Of a stretch of 64,000 bases of DNA, positions 1 to 9,499 are shown in pieces. Below the pieces are notes generated by a model. That model made no database searches. It saw only the letters and a program-made list of their open reading frames with translations, and was not told the DNA's origin. Source of the DNA: Nilaparvata lugens. Taxonomy: Eukaryota > Arthropoda > Insecta > Hemiptera > Delphacidae. The stretch is from the NCBI RefSeq assembly GCF_014356525.2, contig NC_052511.1:6445986-6509985 (forward strand), given 5' to 3'. The first letter of the stretch is position 1, and each line of letters opens with the position of its first letter. A program made the position numbers and the translations under genes.

Positions 1-117
1 AGCGTCACACAGCTGCATAGGAAAGAACTATGTGAACTATCGGCTTGGGATAACAGTAAAACTTGCTACATAAACACCCTATACCATGGGATATCTATGC
101 TATCGTTTCTCTATGAC
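1..117. repeat. Arm of a hairpin MITE cut by the window edge
   Basis: This segment matches, in reverse complement, the left arm of the foldback at 62932-63209. The shared parts include the blocks around GATAACAGTAAAA, TACATAAACACCCTATA and GTTTCTCTATGA. Its other arm lies outside the window or is missing. No coding content is visible. Confidence 0.6.
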
Positions 118-118
118 T

Positions 119-235
119 TAACCTATTTCGGACTATATTAACCTTCTCTAAATTTGGGAGAGGAATAGCACAAGGCAACCTTATTTTTTCTCTCCCTATC
201 ATTTTGATGATGCAATTTTTGTATAAATCAATAAA
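119..235 (+). mobile_element. LINE-like 3' end fragment
   Basis: A short block starts with CCTATTTCGGACTAT, passes through TTTGGGAGAGGAATAGCACA and ends with an AATAAAG signal. Similar blocks occur at 7190-7262 and 41372-41510, and more diverged relatives at 17440-17545 (reverse) and 50405-50520. A shared 3' tail ending in A/T-rich AATAAA sequence is typical of 5'-truncated non-LTR retrotransposons. The family name is not known to me. Confidence 0.5.
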
Positions 236-278
236 GAATTATGATGTGTATCTGAACAGACGTATCTGAACACATCAT

Positions 279-383
279 GTGTTTGCTAAGTTCCATTCAA
301 TCTGGTAAGCCAGTTACTCACTCATAAATTTTTTGCCATCCTTATGGAATCTACCAGATTAAATAATGGAACTTGACAAACAC
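279..383. repeat. Imperfect inverted repeat
   Basis: CATGTGTTTGCTAAGTTCCA on the left pairs with the complement of TGGAACTTGACAAACACG on the right, with AATCTGGTA-type blocks also mirrored. The arms are about 40 bp around a short loop. It resembles the foldback at 40807-40954, which carries a similar TTCAATCTAATAGAAT block, so both may be remnants of one hairpin family. Confidence 0.5.
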
Positions 384-798
384 GCAATCTGTTAGCCAAA
401 CTATGTTCAATCTAATAGAATTTATGAAGAAGGCAAAAATCGTTTGTCCTAGATCGATATGTGTCGAACTAGACGTAGAATTCATAAGGACTGCATATAA
501 TCGCTCGCACAAATACCGATGAGTGCATAACTGCTTTGAAACTGTCAATAATTGATGAATTCAATATGAGAAAAAACTATCTCTTCAAAGCTGCAACAGT
601 TTCTGAAGATAGTATTCACGGAAAAATATCGGTACTGGAATGAAGAAAACGGGAATTATACTAGGAATTAAAACATTTCGGAACGGGGAAGGTAGGATAG
701 ATGGTAGAAGAAGAGGGGAGTTTGAAAGGCGACAGAAAATGTAGCTGAGAGTTGTTTATTTATTTATTACATTGTGTACGAAATACTTAACATGAGGA
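384..798. other. Stretch without recognised genes
   Basis: I see no supported coding region. A 65-codon reverse reading frame here has no recognisable motif. A TTTATTTATTTATTACA block near 747 resembles a LINE tail on the reverse strand, but it is too short to assign. Confidence 0.5.
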
Positions 799-963
799 AA
801 GGCACCAGAGGCGTAAGGTGCGAACATGAGCAATTCACTTTTAATCAGCTGACTATATCTGTATTTTTACAGAAACGGTAAGATACAGACATAAAAAGCT
901 TGGCATCAGCTGATTAAAAGTGAATTGCTCATGTTCGTGGGGCGTAAATCTGTAGGCATCTTT
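799..963. mobile_element. Diverged copy of the 165-bp PIF/Harbinger-like MITE
   Basis: The arms CATGAGCAATTCACTTTTAA and its complement surround a centre containing AAGCTTGGCATCAGCTGATT, matching the intact copies at 29367, 31907 and 42118. The outer termini are damaged: the left end reads AGGCACCAGAGGCGTAAGG instead of the clean AGGTGCGTACAG. Confidence 0.75.
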
Positions 964-1983
964 ATGCCCAAAACTGTCCCATTTCCAATTTATACTATAC
1001 TGTCCAAAGACCTTAAAGAGATATAGACCCATAATGCCCTATGCCTTCCCAATGATAGCTCTCACTTGAAATTGAAGGCCGCCATTGGGATATTTTAGCA
1101 CGAGATATTATATCTATATATTTGTAATACTATAGATTACAAAGGCATTGATATGTAATAATCTTTTAGGTTGCCCCCTCAATGGCCGATTTCAATTCCA
1201 AGTACAACACTAGCGCTGCATGTGAGTCTATTCATCTTTAAGGTCGTCTTTGATACTGTCCAAATCAAAATGTTGGTTATGTCACTTTCACTTTTCAAAA
1301 TACAATTTACGCTCTTCAATACTAAGATAAACAAGTAAATTTTGAATCAAATAGGTACTATTAGAGTCTTAGCCTAAATAAAAAAATCTAGAACAGTAAC
1401 TTAGTAATTATTCAAAAAGTCTAAATTTTGAATGAAACTAGACATTTTTGAGCTAAAAACTTTACACTTCACAGAAAACTGTTATGATAATAATGCATGT
1501 AATTGACTATCAATTGATTCGTATTTGTATTGATAGATAAATAAATGAGTGTATTCAAATAAGTGTAATAGTGTATGCAATGAATTCATTCAATTTCAAT
1601 GTTCAAGGTCTTGAAGGGATTTCACCAATTCTCACGGTTATAGTGTCCTCAGATAAAGTGTCTCTTGTCTCTTACGAAAAAGAACTAAAAATCGATGCCT
1701 CCATGATAAGCGAATTTGTTGTTCAATAATATTATACTTGTACTTGAAATCTTCCATCTAATTGTGTCCAGTTTCAGTAGCAAGAAAGTTGGTATCATAA
1801 ATTATTATCAGCACCACCATACAGATCAATCAAAAAGATTAATAAGCGTTTTTCCACTCATGAAAAGTCGTTTCCACTTTATTTTTCCGGCCGAGCGCGA
1901 AAAGTATGTTAGACACAATGGCGAGTGACAGTCAAGTAGAGGCGGCCAAGAAAAATGATCTCACTTATTGAGCTCATGTGAAA
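964..1983. other. Intergenic or intronic stretch, no gene recognised
   Basis: The sequence is A+T-rich. An imperfect inverted repeat joins 1067-1090 (GAAATTGAAGGCCGCCATTG) to 1173-1202 (CAATGGCCGATTTCAATTCC). A 70-codon forward frame at 1716-1928 has no recognisable domain. Nothing else could be assigned. Confidence 0.5.
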
Positions 1984-1995
1984 TACCTATATAGT

Positions 1996-2058
1996 TGACG
2001 TCATATAACTATGTGCGGCGTCTATTTATAAAAGGACGTGACCTCTGAGCCAAGTTCA
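1996..2058 (+). promoter_or_regulatory. Possible core promoter: CRE, TATA box, initiator
   Basis: A perfect CRE palindrome TGACGTCA lies at 1996-2003. A strong TATA box TATAAAAG lies at 2027-2034. An initiator-like TCATT has its A at 2058, 31 bp after the TATA start, which fits the usual TATA-to-start spacing in insects. The first ATG follows 14 bp later at 2072. The arrangement is seen directly; promoter activity is inferred. In A+T-rich DNA such a combination could arise by chance or belong to a mobile element. Confidence 0.35.
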
Positions 2059-2071
2059 TTGGCAATTCACT

Positions 2072-2188
2072 ATGATGAATGAACTCAAGATGAACACCAA
2101 GATGAATGAACTGCTACAAATTCAATTTGGAAACCCTCTTTCAAATATCCCTGCACGTTCCCGAATGCTTTTTCCAGGGGAAGCTTGA
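2072..2188 (+). CDS. Small open reading frame of 38 codons, unknown
   Basis: The frame begins with two adjacent ATG codons, MMNELKMNTKMNELL, and ends in PGEA before a TGA. It repeats the short motif KMN. I do not recognise it and see no domain, signal peptide or membrane segment. Its only support is position: it starts 14 bp after a TATA-spaced initiator, and an AATAAA lies near 2477, about 290 bp after the stop. Shorter frames of this size are common by chance. It could be a small peptide gene, a non-coding transcript leader, or nothing. Confidence 0.2.
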   Translation: MMNELKMNTKMNELLQIQFGNPLSNIPARSRMLFPGEA

Positions 2189-2732
2189 ATCTTTAATCAG
2201 TTTGACGAAGAATGTTCAAGTGTTTAAGCATTGTAGACAAGTTCCCTGTTGACGAATTCGAATTTGTCAAAGCTTAGTGACACTTTTCTAACAAAACCTA
2301 CTCTAGAACATGGTACGCCATAGTGGAGTAGGTCAATTTCCACACAGAAAACACTAGGCTAAACATGTAGAGGACACATTATAAGAAATTTCTAAAACTA
2401 ACTATTGTATGTAATTGTAAACTATCTAATATTTTCTGTAATTGATGTAGTACTTTAAGTTTTTTGGGGGGGGGGGAATAAACATTCATTTATTTTTATT
2501 ATTTCTATGATTGTCATTGATCAAGGATGTAATTGAAAAATTTAATTTCAGTGAAACGTTGACAGTGAACTCTATGGTGACATCATTTTTGTTTCATTAT
2601 CTACTATATTGTCAAGTTGAAGAATACAATATTTTATTTTTTCAAATCGTAATTGGTTGCATCAATTAAGTGAATACATGTTTCCAGCAACCAGATGGCA
2701 GAAAGTAATTTGAAATTATGTTCAATATTTCT
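2189..2732. other. Stretch after the small frame, with AATAAA and a G run
   Basis: No coding region is visible. A run of G residues near 2465-2476 is followed immediately by AATAAA at about 2477 and by A+T-rich DNA. This could be a 3' end signal for the small frame upstream, but the G run may also be a repeat boundary. Confidence 0.3.
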
Positions 2733-3040
2733 CATATTTCCAGCAACTTGATAACTGCGAGTTTAATGAGATCCACGTTATAATGGCAGTGGAGAAAGAT
2801 AGAGAGAATAACGTTGCCGATCCTCTGTCTTGTCAATGCCTTGTATAGACGGTAGCTGATACAGGTTTATTGATGTAATATTAACGGTTTTCTCATATTT
2901 CCAGCAACTTGATAACTACGAGTTTAATGAGATCCACGTTATAATGGCAGTGGAGAAAGATAGAGAGAAAAACGTTGCCGATCCTCTGTCTTGTCAATGC
3001 CTTCTATAGAAGGTAGCTGATACAGGTTATTGATGTTATA
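2733..3040 (+). repeat. Tandem duplication (2 x ~151 bp) carrying a MITE-A end
   Basis: CTCATATTTCCAGCAACTTG starts at 2741 and again at 2892. Each unit contains GATCCACGTTATAATGGCAG followed by the block with CGTTGCCGATCCTCTGTC. These are the terminal sequences of the MITE-A family found intact at 11627 and 12904. The two units are nearly identical, so the duplication is fairly recent. Confidence 0.8.
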
Positions 3041-3159
3041 TTAACGGTTAATTCTCGTATAAGATAATCAATTATATTTCATTAAGCAAGAAATTATATT
3101 TTTCAATAATTTCATAATGAATTTTCATAATAATGATGAAATATAACTGTGAATACAAA

Positions 3160-3247
3160 TCTCAGTAGCCTTCTTCAATTATTTTATCACAACACTATTA
3201 TTTTATGATAACATGTGATAAAATAATTCAAAAAGGGTACTAAGATA
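3160..3247. repeat. Short hairpin
   Basis: AATTATTTTATCACA on the left pairs with TGTGATAAAATAATT on the right, and CAGTAGCC with GGGTACTAAG in part. The arms are about 30 bp. Confidence 0.6.
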
Positions 3248-3282
3248 TGTATACACATTTATATTTCAAGTAGCCCTAAACA

Positions 3283-3705
3283 GAGAAAACATTTTTTTCC
3301 GATCATTACTTTTCGAGATATGAGCGCCTGAAGTTTGAATTTTTGGGACAGAACATTTCAAATCCGGTAAAATATAAATCCATGAGATTCTTCATGGTAT
3401 TGTTGATCTAGTTCAAAAAAAATTTTCTGAAAATATCAATTTTTGAAAAAAATATTCAATTTACCAAAAATAACTCAACTAAAAGTTATTTATAGTAAAT
3501 TGAATAACTATCTTAAAAATCGATATTTTTAGGAAATTTTTGTTTTACTAGAACAACAATACCATGAAGAATCTAATCTCTAAATTTTATTGATTCATCT
3601 CTCACCGAATTTGAAATGTTCTGTCCAAAAATTTATTCTTTAGGCGCTCATATCTCAAAAAGTAATGATCAGAAAAAAATTTCCTGAGAAAACTTTTCAT
3701 TTTGA
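3283..3705. mobile_element. Large foldback of about 430 bp
   Basis: The left arm (about 3283-3460) contains CATTACTTTTCGAGATATGA, GACAGAACATTTCAAAT and CTTCATGGTATTGTTG. The right arm (about 3510-3705) contains their reverse complements in the mirrored order: CAACAATACCATGAAG, ATTTGAAATGTTCTGTC and TCATATCTCAAAAAGTAATG. The arms are about 180 bp with modest divergence and a ~40-bp centre. It is probably a foldback or MITE. No transposase is present. Confidence 0.8.
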
Positions 3706-4287
3706 TAGCTTGATGTTATACAAATCGAAAAACTTTGAAAAATATCACGAGTAGAAAGTTTAATTTCAGCCTCTGTACAGCCTTAAATCTCGAACAGTTT
3801 ATTGTAAGAGAACAGCATCTGTCGAAGATTCTCCATTCCGCCCATCAGACACTTGATCCCAATTATCAGTGATCAACAATTAAATCTATCCCCATTCCTA
3901 TTTCTAAATTATTCCTCCACTTCCAGGAAGCATTTGCAGCTGCAATTACGCGGCTAATAGCAGAAAGCGAGGTGTAAAGGCTCATTAAAAATAAGCGACG
4001 AAAATTCTAGAGCGGCTGCTCGTTTTCCACTTACTGTTTGGGAGAGGAAAAGAATTCGAGAAATTGAAAGAATGGCCAATTCTGGTGCGGATGATCGCGC
4101 AGCGCACGAGATAAAAATGACCTACTTGAGTTCGGTGGGTCATGAATATTCAAGTCGATTGTCGACTGTCGATAGCTATTTTCACTTTGGGAGTTGTGAA
4201 TCGAACAATCCGGCGGGATCACGGATCGGCGATTTTAATCCGACCAAAACAACTCCACCTTTCAATGGGATCGCATCACTGATGTTT
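3706..4287. other. Stretch with an unassigned 81-codon frame
   Basis: A forward frame at 4072-4317 starts MANSGADDRAAHEIK and is not recognised. Its C-terminal part runs into GA-rich simple sequence. Base composition is slightly more balanced than in the neighbourhood, so a real exon cannot be excluded, but nothing supports one. Confidence 0.35.
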
Positions 4288-4560
4288 TATCGAGTGAGAG
4301 AGAAAGAATGCTTGTAAGAGAGAGATTGAGTGAGATAGTAAGCATGCTTGTAGGAGAGAAGCTATTCCACTCTTGCATTCCACATGAATGAAAGTGCAAG
4401 TGCTCCTCTCTTACAAGCATGCTTACTCACTCACTCTCTCTCACTCTCTCTCTCTCTCTCTCTTACAAGTATTCTTACTCTCTCACTCACTCACTCACTC
4501 ACTCACTCTCTCTTTTACAAGCATTCTTACTCTCTCACTCGCTCTCACTTCTACGATACA
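4288..4560. repeat. CTCA/CTCT-rich low-complexity tract with inverted halves
   Basis: A purine-rich half (4288-4365, with GTAAGCATGCTTGTAGGAGA) is mirrored by a pyrimidine-rich half (4408-4450, with CTTACAAGCATGCTTACTC). The pyrimidine part continues as CTCACTCA and TTACAAGYATTCTTACTC repeats of about 55 bp. The two short forward frames here only reflect the repeat. Confidence 0.75.
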
Positions 4561-5212
4561 GTTTATCCCCAATTTTCATTAAAGATTGATTAAATTTGAA
4601 GTTTGAATGACTCACGTTGGAGATGACTAAATCTTGCTAATGTTAATAGACCTGGTTACTAGGATGCTTATTAAATCCAATGTACCATACAATCTATAGC
4701 TTGAATTATCAATGGTTTATTGGATTTGATTAGTGTCCAACATACCGGGCAATAGTGACATTACCATGATTTTAATCTGAACTGTACTAATTATGTTGTA
4801 TTTGAAAAACAGTTTAGGACACCACCCTGTTTTGCCTTTTCGTATAAGTTTAATCTATACATGATTGAATGAATATATGAATAATTCAAATTGATACTCA
4901 ATATCCATGTCGACATGAAAATTTTGAGGAGGAATGGGGCAGACTCAGCCTAGTTTTTCCTTCATGGTCAACATATACCATGATTATAGAGTTTTGAATA
5001 ATAGCCTAAATGAAATAAATAAATAAAAACAAATATTTTGGTGCATTCATCTATTATTTTTTGAATCTATCATTCCTTTATTTCCTCTACTAGTATAGTA
5101 GGATTCTTGAAATTGTGTGTTATGTTATTGGAAGAGGAAAATTTGTCTGCTAGGAGCACGATACTGGAATAGGAAAACAGTTTTACCGAAGAGGATAACA
5201 AGTTTAATATTA
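4561..5212. other. A+T-rich stretch, no gene recognised
   Basis: No supported coding region or repeat family was seen. Confidence 0.45.
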
Positions 5213-5934
5213 TTGACCGAACGAAGTGAGGTCCAAGATTCAAGTCGACGGTTTGGCACTTCTCTTTATGTTTAAATGTTTATATGTTTAAAAGTTTATA
5301 TGTTGCGCATTTACGGCGAAACGCGGTAATAGATTTTCATGAAATTTGACAGGTATGTTCCTTTTCAAATTGCGCGTCGACGTATATACAAGGTTTTTGG
5401 AAATTTTGCATTTCAAGGAGAATATAAAAGAAAAAAGGAGCCTCCTTCATACGCCAATATTGGAGTTAAAATCAGACTATAGATTTATTCATCATAAATC
5501 AGCTGTCGAGTGGATTATAAATTGCATGCCATGACGCATGCAATTAAATATCTCAATGTAACTTGGTAAAAAATCAGCTGCTGTGTAGACTATTAATTGC
5601 ATGCCTCATTATTTGATGCAATTTGTATGCACTATTAAATTAATGAACTATTGATTGCGTGCAATAACGCAAGCAAATAATAACTAAAAATAGCATAGTA
5701 TTGTCTCTCGAACTTTCTCTGCTTTGAACTCGGGCTGTCCTTTTGCCAGTATGTCTTGAAGGAGATTAGCTTTTGATGTTAGTATTTTTGATACACCAAC
5801 CCGAACAGCCATTAGCCGTTTCCACACCGATATCTCGCCGACACGACATACAGACAGGATTTACTCTGATGGACAGTATAAGAGGAGGGTGCGGTTTATA
5901 CTCCGCGAGGTCTACTGTTCACAGAACTACTAGT
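5213..5934 (-). mobile_element. Element X copy A, expanded, reverse orientation
   Basis: The left edge TTGACCGAACGAAGTGAGGT and the right edge CAGAACTACTAGT are the two ends of a repeat here called element X, found at least nine times in the window. Conserved inner blocks include CGTCGACGTATATACAAGG and GGAGCCTCCTTCATACGCC. Compact copies are about 404 bp. This one is 722 bp because about 5535-5890 carries extra sequence, including an unassigned 84-codon frame at 5773-6027. Confidence 0.8.
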
Positions 5935-6850
5935 ATTCTATGTTTCCATGGTTCTTCTTGTGACTACAGAATAGATGTTGAACAATGTATAGAGTTGTAT
6001 AGAAGTGTTCTTCATGAAATATTATAATCGAGAATTAGAGAAGGGTTTTCATGATATTATTCTTCTTATTATAATGTCATCATTTGAAATTGTCGGTAAT
6101 TCCGAAATTATTAAGATTAAGTAAAACATTTGTAAAATTATGGGTAGAACCATTTTTTTTCAATTTATTAATTCGCAGCAGAATTCAGTAGATTATGAAG
6201 TCATAGAATTAAAAAAAAAACATTATTAACTATGGGTATCAGTCATAAAACTCATACCACTCTGGTGGTTAAACGTTTTTGGTGCATGGAAGAATAAAAC
6301 TACTGTGAATTCAAAATGAAATTTCATCGCAAAATTCATCCCATCTGATCGTTATTTTATTGCCTTTTTCCCTGGCGTGCAGAAACCGCAATGCTATAGT
6401 AGTGGCAATAAAACCCTGTGCAAAACCACGTTCATTCTAATAAAATCGTTCAAATTCCCTCCAATATCAGCTCTCATACCAAATAAAATGATCGCTGTCC
6501 CACTAAAATAGTTCCGGGGTATTTTAGAATCAGTTTTATTACAAATCACTGTTATCGATTGGTAAAACTTTTCATAGCGCCAGTGAGTTCACAAATGTAG
6601 CAATCATTGTATGAGTAAGCAAATCTGTGGGGGATTGTGGAGTTTTGAAGGGATTCTGGTTTAAAATACTACTAAATTAAAGTTATTTATCATAGTTTCT
6701 CAATAAGCTACGATTAAGTTGAAGATTAAGTTTGTTTTTTGGTCCTGCAAAATTATTTCTAAAAGATGTGAATATTTCCTATTTTAATGATAATTATGTG
6801 GAATAATTCCTTCTATGTTTGGTTTTGAAGCATCTAAATTTGAAAATCTA
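5935..6850. other. A+T-rich stretch, no gene recognised
   Basis: No supported coding region is visible. The final 13 bases (6838-6850) are the left target duplication of the following SINE. Confidence 0.45.
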
Positions 6851-7123
6851 GGAGTGGCCGTAGTCGAGTGGATCAGATGCTGGCTTTACGATTCAGAGGC
6901 CTGGGTTCAAATCCCGGCCCGAGCAAGATAGGTTTGCAAGATAGGCAAGATAGGTCATTTATCTCGGGCCACTCCCGTGTTTCGGATGGACACTTTAAGC
7001 CGTCGGTCCCGGTTGCCTAAAAAGCAGTCGTTAGGTCATGTCAGAGGCCCTGAAATTGATCAGTTGCGACCTGAAAACTCTGACACCGGACGTGGGCCAG
7101 CCAGGTCACACGATATTATTATT
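6851..7123 (+). mobile_element. tRNA-derived SINE with 13-bp target duplication
   Basis: The 5' part is tRNA-like. An A-box-like TAGTCGAGTGG lies at 6861-6871 and a B box GGTTCAAATCC at 6904-6914, about 33 bp apart. A central part contains CACTCCCGTGTTTCGGATGG and GTCGGTCCCGG. The 3' end reads CAGGTCACACGATATT and runs into an ATT-repeat tail. ATTTGAAAATCTA occurs at 6838-6850 and again at 7124-7136, a perfect target-site duplication. The RNA would be made by RNA polymerase III and mobilised by a LINE. It is not a functional tRNA gene, because the ends do not form an acceptor stem. Confidence 0.9.
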
Positions 7124-7189
7124 ATTTGAAAATCTACTTTGTGAAATAATAAAGGATTAAAAATTTTGTGGAGTGAGCAACTTACAAGA

Positions 7190-7262
7190 CTCAACCTATT
7201 TCGGAGTACGTGTAACCTTATCTAAATATGGGAGAGAAAAAGCACAAGGTTACCCCATTATT
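7190..7262 (+). mobile_element. LINE-like 3' end fragment
   Basis: Same block as at 119-235: CCTATTTCGGAGTACGTG followed by TATGGGAGAGAAAAAGCACA and CTCTCCCTATAATT. Confidence 0.5.
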
Positions 7263-7267
7263 TCTCT

Positions 7268-7372
7268 CCCTATAATTACTTTCCTTGCCCTATTACCATA
7301 GGTAAGGAAAGTATTGCTTTCCTTAAAAATTAAGGTACCCTAATTTCAAGTTTTCTATACGTTTCATTTTGT
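7268..7372 (-). mobile_element. Terminal fragment of the (CA)n element
   Basis: ACTTTCCTTGCCCTATTACC and GGTAAGGAAAGTATTGC match, in reverse, the end of the 0.9-kb element seen at 39287-40173. It directly abuts the satellite array that begins near 7377. Confidence 0.75.
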
Positions 7373-7376
7373 TTAT

Positions 7377-7835
7377 GGAGTGAATGACCTCTTATTTTGT
7401 ACACTTGTATTTGGACTTTGAGCCCAGACATGCAACAGGTCGCCGATTTTACTTGGAGTTGGACTTTGAACTCACAACTTTTTCAGACATTCAACAGGTG
7501 GCAGATTTGTTGAGGTCATTCAACCCAAGAACGAACGGCCACCTGTTGAATGTGAGAAAAATCTATATATTTTTACCTCCAGCTCAACCCCCCGAGGTGT
7601 TTTTCGAAATCCAATGGCTGGTATGTTTCAAGCTCTTCTTCTTTCACACATTCATATTGAATACATAATGCTAGATCAGTTGAGTCACATGCTAGTGAGG
7701 GTTTTTGAAAATTCAACTTTCTGACATTCTGACATTCAACAAGTGGCAGATTCGTTTTTGGTGTGAATGACCTCTTATTTCGTGCACTTGTATTTGGACT
7801 TTGAATGTCTGAGAAAGTTTAGAGTTCAAAGTCCA
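7377..7835. repeat. Duplicated block inside the satellite, copy 1
   Basis: This block recurs at 9041-9499 with an offset of 1664 bp. It includes an inverted satellite part and a non-satellite spacer (about 7546-7720, with CCTCCAGCTCAACCCCCCGA). The same 94-codon frame appears in both copies without change, showing that the duplication is recent. Confidence 0.9.
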
Positions 7836-9040
7836 ACTACAAGTAAAATTGGCGACCTGTTGCATATTCTTGGGGTGAATGACCTCAACAAATCTGCTAC
7901 CTGTTGAATGTCTGAGAAGTTTAGAGTTCAAATTCCAACTCCAAGTAAAATCGGCGACCTGTTGCATGTTCTTGGGGTGAATGACCTGAACAAATCTGCC
8001 ACCTGTTGCATGTCTGAGAAAGTTGTGAGTTTAAAGTCCAACTCCAAGTAAAATCGACGACCTGTTGCATGTTCTTGGGATGAATAACCTCAACAAATCT
8101 GCTACCTGTTGAATGTCTGAGAAGTTTAGAGTTCAAAGTCCAAATCCAAGTAAAATCGACGACCTGTTGCATGTTCTTGGGGTGGATGACCTCAACAAAT
8201 CTGCTACCTGTTGAATGTCTGAGAGAGTTTAGAGTTCAAATTCCAACTCCAAGTAAAATAGGCGACCTGTTGCATGTCTGAGAAAGTTAGAGTTCAAAGT
8301 CCAACTCCAAGTAAAATCGGCGACCTGTTGCATGTTCTTGGGATGAATAACCTCAACAAATCTGTCACCTGTTGAATGTCTAAGAAAGTTTAGAGTTCAA
8401 AGTCCAACTCCAAGTAAAATAGGCGACCTGTTGCATGTCTGAGAAAGTTAGAGTTCAAAGTCCAACTACAAGTAAAATTGGCGACCTGTTGCATGTTCTT
8501 GGGGTGAATGACCTGAACAAATCTGCCACCTGTTGAATGTCTGAGAAAGTTGTGAGTTTAAAGTCCAACTCCAAGTGAAATCGGCGACCTGTTGCATATT
8601 CTTGGGGTGAATGACCTGAACAAATCTGCCACCTTTTGAATGTATAAGAAAGTTTAGAGATCAAAGTCCAACTCCAAGTAAAAACGGCAACCTGTTGCAT
8701 GTTCTTGGGGTGAATGACCTCAACAAATCTGCCACCTGTTGAATGTCTGAGAAAGTTGTGAGTTTAAAGTCCAACTCCAAGTAAAATCGGCGACCTGTTG
8801 CATGTTCTTGGAGTGAATGACATCAACAAATCTGCCACCTTTTGAATGTATAAGAAAGTTTAGAGTTCAAAGTCCAACTCCAAGTAGAATTGGCGACCTG
8901 TTGCATGTCTGAGAAAGTTAAGAGTTCAAAGTGCAACTCCAAGTAAAATAGGCGACCTGTTGCATGTCTGAGAAAGTTGTGAGATAGAGGCAAAAATCTA
9001 CAGATTTTTCATACATTCAACAAGTGGCAGATTCGTTTTT

Positions 9041-9499
9041 GGGGTGAATGACCTCTTATTTTGTACACTTGTATTTGGACTTTGAACCCAGACATGCAAC
9101 AGGTCGCCGATTTTACTTGGAGTTGGACTTTGAACTCACAACTTTCTCAGACATTCAACAGGTGGCAGATTTGTTGAGGTCATTCAACCCAAGAACGAAC
9201 GGCCACCTGTTGAATGTGAGAAAAATCTATATATTTTTACCTCCAGCTCAACCCCCCGAGGTGTTTTTCGAAATCCAATGGCTGGTATGTTTCAAGCTCT
9301 TCTTCTTTCACACATTCATATTGAATACATAATGCTAGATCAGTTGAGTCACATGCTAGTGAGGGTTTTTGAAAATTCAACTTTCTGACATTCTGACATT
9401 CAACAAGTGGCAGATTCGTTTTTGGTGTGAATGACCTCTTATTTCGTGCACTTGTATTTGGACTTTGAATGTCTGAGAAAATTTAGAGTACAAAGTCCA
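9041..9499. repeat. Duplicated block inside the satellite, copy 2
   Basis: Near-identical to 7377-7835, including the spacer around CCTCCAGCTCAACCCCCCGA. It interrupts the run of type A monomers. Confidence 0.9.

Noticed and set aside
6851..6925. tRNA gene
   Set aside because: A and B boxes are present, but the acceptor ends do not pair, and the sequence continues into a SINE body with tail and target duplication.
7384..7668. 94-codon frame conserved at 9048-9332
   Set aside because: Conservation results from a recent block duplication inside a satellite, and the frame is composed of satellite monomers.
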